From positions 62,001-126,000 of the forward strand of contig CABJAB010000006.1 of the NCBI GenBank assembly GCA_902363445.1: a DNA stretch of 64,000 nt. Reading direction: 5' to 3'. Under the pieces are notes generated by a model. The model was given only the letters and a program-made list of their open reading frames with translations, ran no database searches and had not been told where the DNA came from. Source of the DNA: Lachnospiraceae bacterium (lineage in GTDB: Bacteria; Bacillota; Clostridia; Lachnospirales; Lachnospiraceae). Each line of letters begins with the position of its first letter. Position 1 is the stretch's first letter. Of this stretch, positions 16,597 to 24,851 are shown piece by piece. Position numbers and translations under genes: made by a program.

Positions 16597-17277
16597 ATGT
16601 TTCAGATCTTAGTTGCAGAAGATGATAAAGAATTGAGGGATCTTTTCTGTACGGTCCTGACTGAAAACGGATATACGGCTCTTCCTGCTGCCGACGGGCT
16701 GAACGCCCTGGAAATATTAGACAATACTTATGTGGATCTGATCATCTCAGATGTGATGATGCCTGTTATGGACGGTTTAGAAATGATCAGAGCCGTCCGT
16801 GAGGCAAATTATTCGATGCCTGTCCTGATCATAACAGCCAAAGAAGCTTCTTCTGATAAACAGGAGGGATTCCGTGCGGGCACGGACGATTACATGGTAA
16901 AACCCATCGATGTCAATGAAATGATATGGCGGGTGGAAGCGCTTCTGCGCCGGTCTCAGATTGTCAGTCAGCGAAAGACCCAGATCGGTTCCACCGAATT
17001 TGACTGCGATACGCTGACCGTCCGCTCCGGCTCTTCGGAAACAGAACTGCCGCAAAAGGAATTTTTGCTGCTGTTCAAACTGGTAGCTTCTCCCAACCGC
17101 ATTTTTACCCGCCGTCAGATCATGGAGGAAATATGGGGCTTGGATTCCGAGACCGATTCTCATACGCTGGATGTCCATATCAGCCGTCTCCGGGAAAAAT
17201 TCAAGAGCAATCCGGATTTTGATATCGTGACTGTCCGGGGTCTCGGCTATAAGGTGGTGAAAAAACAGCATGAATAA
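16597..17277 (+). CDS. OmpR/PhoB-family response regulator
   Basis: 226 residues from the ATG at 16597; GGAGGTG lies 6 nt upstream, and the GTG 15 bp earlier overlaps it. The receiver domain has VAEDDKELRD, phospho-Asp in DLIISDVMMPVMDG near 52 and MVKPIDVNE. The winged-helix domain has LPQKEFLLLFKLVASPNRIFTRRQI, DVHISRLREKFK and TVRGLGYKVV. It overlaps the kinase gene by 8 bp, and the operon diverges from an ABC exporter with a tandem-box operator between. Likely regulates itself and the exporter in response to a toxic or envelope-active compound. Confidence 0.95.
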   Translation: MFQILVAEDDKELRDLFCTVLTENGYTALPAADGLNALEILDNTYVDLIISDVMMPVMDGLEMIRAVREANYSMPVLIITAKEASSDKQEGFRAGTDDYMVKPIDVNEMIWRVEALLRRSQIVSQRKTQIGSTEFDCDTLTVRSGSSETELPQKEFLLLFKLVASPNRIFTRRQIMEEIWGLDSETDSHTLDVHISRLREKFKSNPDFDIVTVRGLGYKVVKKQHE

Positions 17278-18295
17278 ACATTCCTTTAAAGTAACAGTTC
17301 TCTTTTCTCTCCTGGTCTTTATCATCCTTACCATCACAATGGGACTGATGGGAGCCTTTACGGTGGTCCTGCTGAAGTTTGAGATCATTCACGATCCTCA
17401 GCCGGAATTGATATTGATCGTCTTCGCCGCCGTCAGTGTGCTGATAGGGACGTTCCTTTCAAAGGTCGTGGGAAAACGTCCTCTGAATGTCATTCTGGCG
17501 ATTGATGACGCCACAAAAGAAGTAATTAAAGGAAATCTCGACATTCAGCTGGATGAGGATATTCCAGCCATAGAGCTTCGTTCTATGACTCATAACTTCA
17601 ATGTCATGATAAAAGAACTGGCGAATACAGAAATTTTCCGCAAGGATTTTATTGAAAATGTGTCCCATGAGTTCAAAACTCCGCTGTCAGCCATCGAAGG
17701 ATATGTGACGCTCCTGCAAAAGAAATCACTTTCCGAAGAAAAGCGCGCGGAGTATACGGAAAGAATTCTCCTCAACACCAGGCGCCTTTCCTCCTTAACG
17801 GGAAACATCCTGCTGCTGTCCCGTCTGGAGCACCAGGAAATCGAGATCAAAAAAGAACTCTACCCTCTCGACGAGCAGCTTCGGGAAGTGATCTTATTGT
17901 TTGAGCCACAATGGACCGCTAAAAATATAGAACTCGATATTGACCTTTCCCCCGTCGACTACAGCGGCAGCCAGGAGCTGCTCATGCAGGTCTGGCAGAA
18001 CATTTTCGGAAACGCCGTAAAATTCGCATCCGACTCCGGCACGATCCGCGTCATTTTAAAACGGGAACAGGAAAGCATAAAGGTCTCCATAGCGGACAAC
18101 GGAATAGGCATGAGTGAAGAAGTCCTGGGACGCATCTATGAAAAATTCTATCAAGGGGACGCTTCCCGGTCCTGCATTGGGAACGGATTGGGCCTGACTC
18201 TTGCGAAGCGGATCGTCGACCTTCATGATGGAGAGATCCAGGTGTCCAGCAAGGCAGGCAGGGGAACTGCTTTTATTGTCACGCTGCCCCTTTGA
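17270..18295 (+). CDS. HAMP-containing sensor histidine kinase
   Basis: 341 residues. Two membrane helices (about 8-35 and 44-62) with only a few residues between them mean almost no extracellular domain, as in intramembrane-sensing kinases that watch ABC transporters. HAMP (about 65-120) is followed by FIENVSHEFKTPLSAIEGY with the phospho-His near 137, an N box WQNIFGNAVKFASD and G boxes DNGIGMSEE and GNGLGLTLAKRIV. It overlaps the regulator gene by 8 bp. Inference: signal input may come through the divergent ABC exporter. Confidence 0.94.
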   Translation: MNKHSFKVTVLFSLLVFIILTITMGLMGAFTVVLLKFEIIHDPQPELILIVFAAVSVLIGTFLSKVVGKRPLNVILAIDDATKEVIKGNLDIQLDEDIPAIELRSMTHNFNVMIKELANTEIFRKDFIENVSHEFKTPLSAIEGYVTLLQKKSLSEEKRAEYTERILLNTRRLSSLTGNILLLSRLEHQEIEIKKELYPLDEQLREVILLFEPQWTAKNIELDIDLSPVDYSGSQELLMQVWQNIFGNAVKFASDSGTIRVILKREQESIKVSIADNGIGMSEEVLGRIYEKFYQGDASRSCIGNGLGLTLAKRIVDLHDGEIQVSSKAGRGTAFIVTLPL

Positions 18296-18308
18296 GGCCG
18301 AAGCTGAC

Positions 18309-18566
18309 CTATTTTTTCCCAAAGGAAAACAGGCTTTTTTTCTGGTATGGCTCTTTTTTTACGGACAGCACCTCATATCCGCCGCCGTTTATGGCTTCCT
18401 CTAGTTTCTCTTCCTCCAAATCCTCCTCCGTGAGGATCACAGTCTCTCCCTTTGAGTGGGAAGAGGTCACTTTTTTTACGTTAAATGACCGGCGCATCGC
18501 GTCGTTAATGTGCGCTTCGCACATGCCGCATGCCATTCCATCAACCTTTACCGTAATTTTGATCAT
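18309..18566 (-). CDS. heavy-metal-associated (HMA) domain protein
   Basis: 85 residues. It begins with a ferredoxin-like HMA fold containing GMACGMC (metal-binding CxxC) and ends with a basic tail YQKKSLFSFGKK. Small HMA proteins bind Cu(I) or related metals and hand them to ATPases. No metal ATPase is next to it; a CsoR-family repressor lies far off at 45362-45670. AAGGATGG precedes the ATG. Its promoter (18659-18687) is overlapped by an 11-bp inverted repeat, and a DtxR-like box lies in the leader. It converges with the kinase gene, 13 bp apart. Confidence 0.85.
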   Translation of the reverse strand: MIKITVKVDGMACGMCEAHINDAMRRSFNVKKVTSSHSKGETVILTEEDLEEEKLEEAINGGGYEVLSVKKEPYQKKSLFSFGKK

Positions 18567-18621
18567 TATCTTCCATCCTTTCTTTTATCTTTTTCTTTTC
18601 AGCCGCATAAGTCCGCCGCCC

Positions 18622-18687
18622 TTAGTTAGCTTTGACTAATCGAAAATGGAATGCTGTAATTATACCGCATTCCATTTAAAATTGCAA
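18622..18687 (-). promoter_or_regulatory. HMA-gene promoter with overlapping palindrome and downstream DtxR-like box
   Basis: Minus-strand promoter TTGCAA (18687-18682), 17-bp spacer, TATAAT (18664-18659). An inverted repeat AAATGGAATGC / GCATTCCATTT (18644-18654 and 18667-18677) surrounds the -10. Further down, TTAGTTAGCTTTGACTAA (18622-18639) has inverted TTAGT/ACTAA ends and partly resembles DtxR/IdeR boxes. Both are plausible metal-dependent operators. The palindrome could also act as a terminator for the MATE gene ending at 18691. Confidence 0.55.
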
Positions 18688-18690
18688 TTA

Positions 18691-20043
18691 TCAGATTGAT
18701 TTCGCTTTTAGTTCTTTGTGAAACTTAACTGCCATGAATACTGTAACAACGGCAGAGAATACATCCGCCGCCGGCTGTGCATAAAGGACGCCGTCAAGCC
18801 CCATGACTCTTGGAAAGAGCAAAATTACAGGTATAAAACAGATTCCCTGTCTGCATGCTCCCAGGAAACAGCCCTCTTTTGCTTTTCCCATCACTAGGAA
18901 CAAAAATGAATACACCGTGTAGAAGCCAAATAACACAAAAGAAAGCCCATTAGCTCTCAGCGCAGTCTGTCCGATTCGGATCATCTCCAGATCGCCTCTC
19001 GTAAATACAGACATGATCTCCGTGGAAAATATGGCTATAATTAAGCCAAAAGCCACGCAAAACACCGTCGACCAGAGGAGCGCGGTCTTGATTGCTTCGC
19101 GCAGACGGTCATATTTTTTCGCTCCGTAGCTGAACCCGGCGATCGGCTGAAAGCCTTTTAAAAAACCGAATACGATCAGAGTCCCCATGGACATAATTTT
19201 TGTGAGCGGCCCCATCGCAGCAAGCGCGGAGCTTCCATATTCTTTCGCCGCGTCATTGATCATGGCGATGGACATACTGGTCAAAAGCTGAAAAATCAGC
19301 GTGGGAATCCCTATCTTTAAAATCTCAGACATGATCTCTCTGGAAAAGCAGCCTTTTCCGATATGAAACCGAAATATACTTTTTCTTCGAAAGATATAGC
19401 ACAGATAGATCAAGGTAGAAACCATCTGCGAAATAGCCGTAGCAATCGCCGCGCCGGATACTCCCAGATGGAATAGATAGATAAAAATGGGATCCAATAT
19501 CACGTTCAGTACCGCTCCTGCCATTAACGCAAACATGGCTGTTTTTGCGGCGCCCTCGCTGGATACGATGTTGTTCATGGTCACATTAAATACGTTAAAG
19601 ATGGAAAATGTAATATAGATCCTGGCATAAGAGACTGCGTAAGGCATGACATCATCAATCGCCCCCAGGCTTTTTAAAATCGGATCCAGAAAAATAACGG
19701 CACACAGGATGACAGCAGCGCCGGCAATAATACTGCTGTACAGGGCCGTACCCGCCACCTTATCCGCGGTTTCCTTGTCCCCGCGCCCAAGCAGCCTTGA
19801 AAGGCAGGCGGCCGCACCGTTGCCGAACAGCAGGCCCATGCCGACGATGACCTGTCCGAGAGGAAAAGATACCGTGACCGCTCCCATCGGATCGGTGCCC
19901 AGGCCTCCCACAAAATAAGTGTCCGCTAAATTGTACAGCGCGTTGATCAGCATACCGATCATGGTCGGAAATCCCAGTGCTAAAAGCGCTTTTGGGACCG
20001 GCGCTCTTCCCAGCAATTCCATTTTCGTACTCGGTTCTTTCAT
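18691..20043 (-). CDS. MATE-family efflux transporter
   Basis: 450 residues, the usual MATE length, with 12 hydrophobic helices in two related halves and the family-typical MGLLFGNGAAACLSRLLGRGD loop. The ATG at 20043 has AGGAGAGG 5 nt upstream; an in-frame ATG at 20070 would place that element inside the gene. Unlike the protein at 1454-3169 it has no extra domain. It is divergent from a PadR regulator with shared operators (20086-20139), so it is probably a drug or metabolite pump repressed by PadR. Confidence 0.93.
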   Translation of the reverse strand: MKEPSTKMELLGRAPVPKALLALGFPTMIGMLINALYNLADTYFVGGLGTDPMGAVTVSFPLGQVIVGMGLLFGNGAAACLSRLLGRGDKETADKVAGTALYSSIIAGAAVILCAVIFLDPILKSLGAIDDVMPYAVSYARIYITFSIFNVFNVTMNNIVSSEGAAKTAMFALMAGAVLNVILDPIFIYLFHLGVSGAAIATAISQMVSTLIYLCYIFRRKSIFRFHIGKGCFSREIMSEILKIGIPTLIFQLLTSMSIAMINDAAKEYGSSALAAMGPLTKIMSMGTLIVFGFLKGFQPIAGFSYGAKKYDRLREAIKTALLWSTVFCVAFGLIIAIFSTEIMSVFTRGDLEMIRIGQTALRANGLSFVLFGFYTVYSFLFLVMGKAKEGCFLGACRQGICFIPVILLFPRVMGLDGVLYAQPAADVFSAVVTVFMAVKFHKELKAKSI

Positions 20044-20061
20044 GTTTACCTCTCCTTTTCC

Positions 20062-20147
20062 TTGACGCATAGCATAAAATATAGTACTATAATTTATAGT
20101 ATTTGAATCACGTCGTTTATACTACTATAATTTATAGTACTTGTCAA
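20062..20147. promoter_or_regulatory. divergent overlapping promoters with two identical PadR-type operators
   Basis: The 16-mer ACTATAATTTATAGTA, nearly palindromic, occurs at 20086-20101 and 20124-20139, 38 bp apart. Plus-strand promoter: TTGACG (20062-20067), 17 bp, TACTAT (20085-20090), with copy 1 on its -10. Minus-strand promoter: TTGACA (20147-20142), 17 bp, TAGTAT (20124-20119), with copy 2 filling its spacer. One repressor bound at both sites would shut both genes, fitting PadR autoregulation and pump repression. Confidence 0.82.
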
Positions 20148-20165
20148 TAGAAAAAGGAGGATATC

Positions 20166-20684
20166 ATGGCAGCCATAGATTTAATCGTACTGGGGATATT
20201 AAAAAAGGAATCCTTAAGCGCCTACGACATTCAAAAACTCGTTGAGTACCGAAACATATCAAAATGGGTGAAGATCAGCACTCCCTCCATCTATAAAAAA
20301 GTGATCCAGCTGGAGGAAAAAGGATACATCAAAAGCAGCGTAGTCAAAGATGGTAAAATGCCGGAAAAAGCTGTTTATTCTTTAACTGATGCCGGTCAAA
20401 TAGAATTTGAAGCGCTCATGTTAGAGATCTCTTCCCGGCCGATCCATATTTTTCTGGACTTCAATGCCGTGATTGTAAATCTGGACGGCCTTTCACCGGA
20501 AAACCGCAAAACCTGTATCCAGGGCATTGAAAACAACATATCAGCCTTAAAAACCTATTTAGAAGAAAACATACGGGAGAAGGAAGATCTGCCGGATATT
20601 CCGGAAACAGGCATGGCTGTTCTACGCCAACAGTTAATACTGGCCCAGGCAATCGAAGCATGGATCGCTTCTTTAAAAAAATGA
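20166..20684 (+). CDS. PadR-family transcriptional regulator
   Basis: 172 residues. The N-terminal winged helix has LIVLGILKKESLSAYDIQKLV and SIYKKVIQLEEKGYI, typical of PadR. The C-terminal part (about 95-172) is helical and mediates dimerisation in the family. AAAAAGGAGG lies 5 nt before the ATG. It is divergent from a MATE pump, and two operator copies cover both promoters. PadR repressors are usually released by small aromatic or drug-like ligands; the ligand here is unknown. Confidence 0.93.
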   Translation: MAAIDLIVLGILKKESLSAYDIQKLVEYRNISKWVKISTPSIYKKVIQLEEKGYIKSSVVKDGKMPEKAVYSLTDAGQIEFEALMLEISSRPIHIFLDFNAVIVNLDGLSPENRKTCIQGIENNISALKTYLEENIREKEDLPDIPETGMAVLRQQLILAQAIEAWIASLKK

Positions 20685-20713
20685 CATTCGGCAGTAACCT
20701 TTATAACTTATTT

Positions 20714-20908
20714 TAGTCAATATATCCTTCGGCTTCATGTACAAAATGGGATAAGACGCGGCAGCCCAGCTGCCGGCGCAAATTCATCCTATGAATATTG
20801 ACCGCTTTATCGTACCCTGTAAACATCTGCCCTTTATTTTTCATGAGCAAGCACAGAAGATCAACTCTCAATTGTATCCCATATAAAGTGCCTATCGATT
20901 CCCTTTCG
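20714..20908 (-). pseudogene. possible decayed fragment of a winged-helix response regulator
   Basis: Within the 397-bp gap 20685-21081 a minus-strand open frame without a proper start reads LRVDLLCLLMKNKGQMFTGY, then KAVNIHRMNLRRQLG and HEAEGYID before a stop. The first part resembles the start of an OmpR-type DNA-binding domain (LLxLLMKNxGQVFT) and the second its recognition helix, with the middle missing. No ribosome binding site or start codon is visible. It could be chance similarity; the rest of the gap up to the promoter at 21005 shows nothing. Confidence 0.25.
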
Positions 20909-21004
20909 AAAATGCTTCTACCCTTCTAGTCTTCCGCCAGTTACAAGGAATTTTTATTATTTTCAGATTATTTTTTATATGAAGCAAAATTTTACAATAT
21001 TCTC

Positions 21005-21033
21005 TTGACAGCCCATACTGTACCTGCTATTAT
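21005..21033 (+). promoter_or_regulatory. sigma-A-type promoter for the rhodanese gene
   Basis: TTGACA (21005-21010), 17-bp spacer, TATTAT (21028-21033), 49 bp before the start codon. Confidence 0.85.
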
Positions 21034-21081
21034 TACCATATAACTGTAACAAAAATAGATACAATATAGAAGGAGAAGCCC

Positions 21082-21492
21082 ATGAAACGAATGCCGTTCG
21101 TTTTAACTCTTGCCGTATGCTGTACAGTGCTGTTCGCCGCTTGTTCTTCCAAAAGCAAGCCGTCCGATGGGGAAGCCTACCACAAGATCACGGCGGAAGA
21201 AGCCAAAAAAATGCTCGATAAGGGCGGCGTCACCGTGGTGGATGTCCGCACGGCGGAAGAATACGCCGAAAAACATATTCCCGATGCCGTGCTGGTGCCG
21301 GTGGAGTCCATTGGAAAGGAACAGCCTGAAGCGCTGCCTGATAAGGATGCGGTACTCTTGATCCATTGCCGTACCGGTGTACGCAGTAAACAGGCGTCAG
21401 ACAAGCTGGTGAAATTAGGCTACACACAGATTTACGATTTCGGCGGAATTGTGGACTGGCCTTATGAAACAATTGGCGGCAGCGGAAAATAG
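21082..21492 (+). CDS. rhodanese-domain lipoprotein
   Basis: 136 residues. The N-terminus MKRMPFVLTLAVCCTVLFAA followed by CSSKSK is a lipoprotein signal peptide with the lipobox Cys near 21, so the protein should be tethered to the outer face of the membrane. A single rhodanese domain follows, with VVDVRTAEEYAEKHIPDAVL and the active-site loop IHCRTGVRS (catalytic Cys). Rhodaneses transfer sulfane sulfur or bind thiol/metal species. AGAAGGAGAAG precedes the start. It is followed by a possible 40-residue ORF and catalase in the same direction, suggesting a stress-related group. Confidence 0.92.
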   Translation: MKRMPFVLTLAVCCTVLFAACSSKSKPSDGEAYHKITAEEAKKMLDKGGVTVVDVRTAEEYAEKHIPDAVLVPVESIGKEQPEALPDKDAVLLIHCRTGVRSKQASDKLVKLGYTQIYDFGGIVDWPYETIGGSGK

Positions 21493-21554
21493 ACTGCTGA
21501 TTCGCAGCAATGGTACACGTCATTAGATATCTCTGACACAGAAAGAAAGGCAAT

Positions 21555-21677
21555 ATGAACACACGGGAACATGAGACTATAAAAATGAGAAGCAGTGTCG
21601 ATGTCTCCTGCCTCGGTGAAAAAATGGAACTGCTCATGGAAACGCTTGTCTGCAGAGCGGGCAGCATTTATAAATAA
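21555..21677 (+). CDS. possible 40-residue small protein
   Basis: An ATG at 21555 with GAAAGG upstream opens a 40-codon frame ([20 protein letters not shown] at the start, ending CRAGSIYK) stopping 23 bp before the catalase gene. I do not recognise it. It has two Cys and a charged N-terminus. Its position between rhodanese and catalase and its ribosome binding site favour a real gene; its length and lack of known relatives argue for caution. Confidence 0.35.
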   Translation: MNTREHETIKMRSSVDVSCLGEKMELLMETLVCRAGSIYK

Positions 21678-21700
21678 AAACAATAAAGGAGGTTGATAAC

Positions 21701-23215
21701 ATGAATGATTGGAAGAAACTGACCAATGAAGCCGGCGCGCCTGTCGCCGAAAATGAACATTCTCTGAGCGCGGGGCCGCGGGGGCCGGTAATGCTCCAGG
21801 ATGTATGGCTGCTGGAAAAGCTGGCGCATTTCGACCGGGAGGTGATCCCTGAACGGCGGATGCACGCCAAGGGCTGGGGAGCTTATGGAAAATTTACCGT
21901 TACCCATGACATTACAAAGTACACCAAAGCAAAATTGTTTTCAGAGATCAGTAAGGAGACTGAACTGTTCCTCCGCTTCTCTACCGTGGCCGGAGAACGC
22001 GGAGCCGCGGACGCAGAACGGGATATCCGGGGCGTAGCTGTGAAATTCTATACTGAGGAAGGCAATTGGGACCTGGTCGGCAACAACACCCCTACCTTCT
22101 TCCTGAGGGACGTACATAACTTCCCGGATCTGAACCGGGCAGTCAAGCGGGATCCCCGGACGGGGATGAGGAGCGCCCAAAACAACTGGGACTTCTGGAC
22201 CCTTCTGCCGGAAACCTTTCACCAGACCACCATCGTCATGTCCGACCGCGGCATCCCGGACGGTTTTCGGCACATGCATTTCTATGGCGAGCACACGTTC
22301 TCGATGTACAATGCCAAAAATGAACGTGTCTGGGTAAAATTCCACTTCCGTACCCAGCAGGGCATCAAAAACCTGACGGATGCCGAAGCGGCCGAGGTCT
22401 GTGCAAATGACCGTGAGAGTGCCGGCCGCGACCTCTTTGAGGCCATTGAACGCGGAGATTTCCCTAAATGGACCATGTACATTCAGGTAATGACAGAAGA
22501 ACAGGCAAAAAATCACTATGAAAATCCCTTTGATATCACAAAAATCTGGAAGCACAAAGAATATCCGCTCATCGAGGTAGGGGAACTGGAGCTCAACCGC
22601 TGGCCTGAGAATTATTTCGCCGAGGTGGAACAGGCGGCTTTTACCCCAGCCCATGTGGTCCCCGGCATCGGATTTTCACCGGATAAATTTCTGCAGGGCA
22701 GATTGTTTGTCTATGGCGACGCCCACCGCTACCGCTTAGGCGTCAACTCCAATCAGATTCCTGTCAATCAGGCAAAGCATGCGGCCGTTGCCGATTACCA
22801 CCGGGACGGCGCTATGCGGATGGACGGAAACTACGGCGCGGCTCCGGCCTACAGCCCCAACAGCGCGGGAGTCTGGGCTGCCCAGCCTGAAGTGATGGAG
22901 CCGCCGCTGGATCTCTCCGGCGCCATGTATGCCTATGATCCGGCCGACGATCCCACCGATGACTGTTTCCGGGCAGGCGGCGATCTGTGGCGCGTGCTCT
23001 CCGAGGATAAAAAAGCGCTTCTCATCGAAAACACCGCACGCAATATCGCCCCGGTCACTGAAAATATCAAGTACCGCCATGCTGTCCACTGCACATGGGC
23101 GGATCCGGAATACGGCGAACGCTTGACAAAGGCCTTAGGGCTCTCCCCTGACCGGGTGAAAGAGCTCGCCAAAGGCGATCACAAGGCACTCATACATGCG
23201 ACATTAGAACCGTGA
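21701..23215 (+). CDS. katA: monofunctional heme catalase (small-subunit type)
   Basis: 504 residues, normal for clade 3 catalases, which convert hydrogen peroxide to water and oxygen. Visible motifs are the distal His in [12 protein letters not shown] near residue 55, the Asn region [33 protein letters not shown], and the heme-ligand Tyr in [14 protein letters not shown] near 345. AAAGGAGG lies 8 nt before the ATG. The rhodanese lipoprotein gene lies upstream. Catalase suggests the host meets oxygen or peroxide despite the otherwise anaerobe-like content. Confidence 0.96.
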   Translation: MNDWKKLTNEAGAPVAENEHSLSAGPRGPVMLQDVWLLEKLAHFDREVIPERRMHAKGWGAYGKFTVTHDITKYTKAKLFSEISKETELFLRFSTVAGERGAADAERDIRGVAVKFYTEEGNWDLVGNNTPTFFLRDVHNFPDLNRAVKRDPRTGMRSAQNNWDFWTLLPETFHQTTIVMSDRGIPDGFRHMHFYGEHTFSMYNAKNERVWVKFHFRTQQGIKNLTDAEAAEVCANDRESAGRDLFEAIERGDFPKWTMYIQVMTEEQAKNHYENPFDITKIWKHKEYPLIEVGELELNRWPENYFAEVEQAAFTPAHVVPGIGFSPDKFLQGRLFVYGDAHRYRLGVNSNQIPVNQAKHAAVADYHRDGAMRMDGNYGAAPAYSPNSAGVWAAQPEVMEPPLDLSGAMYAYDPADDPTDDCFRAGGDLWRVLSEDKKALLIENTARNIAPVTENIKYRHAVHCTWADPEYGERLTKALGLSPDRVKELAKGDHKALIHATLEP

Positions 23216-23257
23216 TCTTTCTATGGAAAATAGAGTACAGCAAATAAAATCGCCAGA

Positions 23258-23276
23258 CCCCTCAAAAATTGAGGGG
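23258..23276. terminator. bidirectional hairpin between katA and ywbE
   Basis: CCCCTCAA and TTGAGGGG arms with a 3-nt loop, between convergent genes. The T-run after it on either strand is weak. Confidence 0.6.
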
Positions 23277-23306
23277 CCTGTCCAATTCTTCCGCAGTCTT
23301 TTTCTT

Positions 23307-23516
23307 CTATTTGTTTTCAGGCTGACTGATTATCTCCTGTACCCGGCCAACCTGTCCATCCTCAAGCATCACTTTAATACCGTGGGGATGGTAACCGCTT
23401 TTCGTCAGTAAACGCGCTACCACTCCCTCCGTCAGTTTGCCGGTACGCTGATCTGCTTTCAGAACAATCTTGACTGTTGCTCCAATTTTCACATCCGATC
23501 TATTTTGCCCGCTCAT
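23307..23516 (-). CDS. ywbE: YwbE family protein
   Basis: 69 residues from the ATG at 23516, the usual size for this family. It has SDVKIGATVKIVLKADQRTG, LTEGVVARLLTKSGYHPHGI and KVMLEDGQVGRVQEI, the conserved YwbE pattern. The function is unknown; the small beta-rich fold suggests nucleic-acid or ribosome association, which is inference. It lies 36 bp after the Fic gene in the same direction. Confidence 0.88.
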   Translation of the reverse strand: MSGQNRSDVKIGATVKIVLKADQRTGKLTEGVVARLLTKSGYHPHGIKVMLEDGQVGRVQEIISQPENK

Positions 23517-23552
23517 AGTTTTTCGCTCCTGTTCTGGCTGAGATAGTACCAT

Positions 23553-24269
23553 TTATTGATTTTTTTGGGGTTCATTATCCAGAAATTCATGCGGCCGTTC
23601 TTTGTAATCACGCACCATGTAATCGCCAATCTTCTCATACTTCCCATTTGAAAATACATCAGTGTCATCGGTACTTCCCTCGTCATGAAGCATCGCGTCA
23701 AAGAAAATGCGTTCCAAATACTCATACTTTGCATATATCCCCTGTGACGCCCAAACAAGGGCGCTGCGAACATATGCGGAATGCACCTGAAACAGCCCAT
23801 GTTCTACCTCAAAGCCAAGGGACTTAGCAAGCAAGATTGCAAAGACAATAACACTGCGGGTGTTTCCCTCCCGAAAGGGATGGATCTGCCAAATCTGCGC
23901 GATGATCCTTACCAGGCGAAATACAACATCTTTATCATTCTGACCGTATCGTTTTAGCTTAACGATTTCTTTCATAGAGGCTGTCAGCTGCTTTTTAATC
24001 TCTTTAGGATACGCATAGCGCACCGTGTCGACGCCCAAAACATCCTCCGGCTTAATCATTTGGATGGTACGGAATTCCCCCGCCCAATCATATATTTGTC
24101 CAAAAATGGCACGATGGATATCTTTTAACGTATCTATATTAAATTTCTCGTACTGGTGATTGTAGATACTCGTCATTGCAAGATTGGTGATGTCCGCCCC
24201 GGCCTTATGAAGAAGTTCCGCATCCTTGATACCTGCAGCGTTTATCAGTATATCAACATCGTCATACAA
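23553..24269 (-). CDS. Fic-domain protein (AMPylase or toxin-like)
   Basis: 238 residues. The Fic core is clear: DILINAAGIKDAELLHKAGA at the start, IHRAIFGQIYDWAGEFRTIQM near 55, and the active-site loop HPFREGNTRS near 135 with the catalytic His. Fic enzymes transfer AMP or other nucleotide groups to proteins. No inhibitory S/T-xxx-E/D-GN helix is evident. The frame can only open with TTG at 24269, which lacks a ribosome binding site, and stops lie just upstream in frame. A 24-codon ORF overlaps the start by a few bases and could supply translation by coupling. A broken 5' end is the alternative. YwbE follows by 36 bp. Confidence 0.85.
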   Translation of the reverse strand: MYDDVDILINAAGIKDAELLHKAGADITNLAMTSIYNHQYEKFNIDTLKDIHRAIFGQIYDWAGEFRTIQMIKPEDVLGVDTVRYAYPKEIKKQLTASMKEIVKLKRYGQNDKDVVFRLVRIIAQIWQIHPFREGNTRSVIVFAILLAKSLGFEVEHGLFQVHSAYVRSALVWASQGIYAKYEYLERIFFDAMLHDEGSTDDTDVFSNGKYEKIGDYMVRDYKERPHEFLDNEPQKNQ

Positions 24270-24336
24270 ATTCTATTTCTAATTTCAATTTTCGTCCAAG
24301 CAAAGCTTTGTATTCTTCTAAAACCATCTGTTCCAT
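24262..24336 (-). CDS. possible 24-residue leader ORF overlapping the Fic start
   Basis: ATG at 24336, reading MEQMVLEEYKALLGRK and then a short tail, stopping inside the first codons of the Fic frame. It may be a translational coupling leader or the remnant of a longer antitoxin or N-terminal part separated by a frameshift. No strong ribosome binding site is seen. Nothing like a known Fic antitoxin is evident. Confidence 0.3.
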   Translation of the reverse strand: MEQMVLEEYKALLGRKLKLEIEFV

Positions 24337-24791
24337 AGATTTCGCGCTTCACTTTCTGTATAATACTATATCATATTTTAACCTCGAAGTAAGCAATTAT
24401 TAAAGATTGTAGGTTATCCATAGTGACGTTATCATCTTTATCAATCAGGGTATCCTCCACAAGCTAAAAAGTTGGAGGCAAAGAGCAACTTCTTTTGAAG
24501 CAACGTCAACTAACAAAAGGCTTGCCCCTTTTATACATAACAATCCCTGTAGCACACCGAAATGTTGAATATTTTGTTTCATAATATGATTAGTATTGAC
24601 CCTACAAACTATACAAACCGGCTTTACACGAAACTTGCTTACTGGATACCCAAGGGTACCCCTTAATTCATGCCCTCCGAGCAGGTACACTTCAATATAC
24701 ACCATATTTAATTCATAACTTTCTTCCCAAACTCTTGCAAGAGTTTGGCGTGAAAACACCCAAAAGCTGTTTTTAAAATCGGACGCCAAAA
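24337..24791. other. intergenic region without a convincing gene
   Basis: About 450 bp between the Fic and queA units. Longer frames here are low-complexity or derive from a fragment of the dispersed repeat (24646-24693). AT-rich sequence at 24337-24400 probably holds the Fic-unit promoter, though no hexamer pair is convincing. Confidence 0.5.
24646..24693 (+). repeat. degenerate end fragment of the dispersed repeat
   Basis: The 48 bp starting ATACCCAAGGGTACCCCTTA match the right end of the copy at 40636-41007, with the same order of the AAGGG/CCCTT, TCATGCCCT and GCAGG blocks, at roughly 80% identity by eye. The terminal GTGCGGCA block is lost. Confidence 0.6.
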
Positions 24792-24828
24792 ACCCGCAAA
24801 AGCCCAGTAGTACTGCGCTTTTGCGGGT
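24792..24828 (-). terminator. intrinsic terminator of queA
   Basis: Arms ACCCGCAAAAGC and GCTTTTGCGGGT around a 13-nt loop. On the minus strand the stem is followed by TTTTT. It lies 24 bp after the queA stop. Confidence 0.9.
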
Positions 24829-24851
24829 CCTCTTTTCACTTTATTTTTTAC

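Noticed and set aside
24445..24789. A 114-codon minus-strand frame in the Fic-queA gap
   Set aside because: Part of it is the antisense of a dispersed-repeat fragment (24646-24693), composition is odd, and there is no ribosome binding site.
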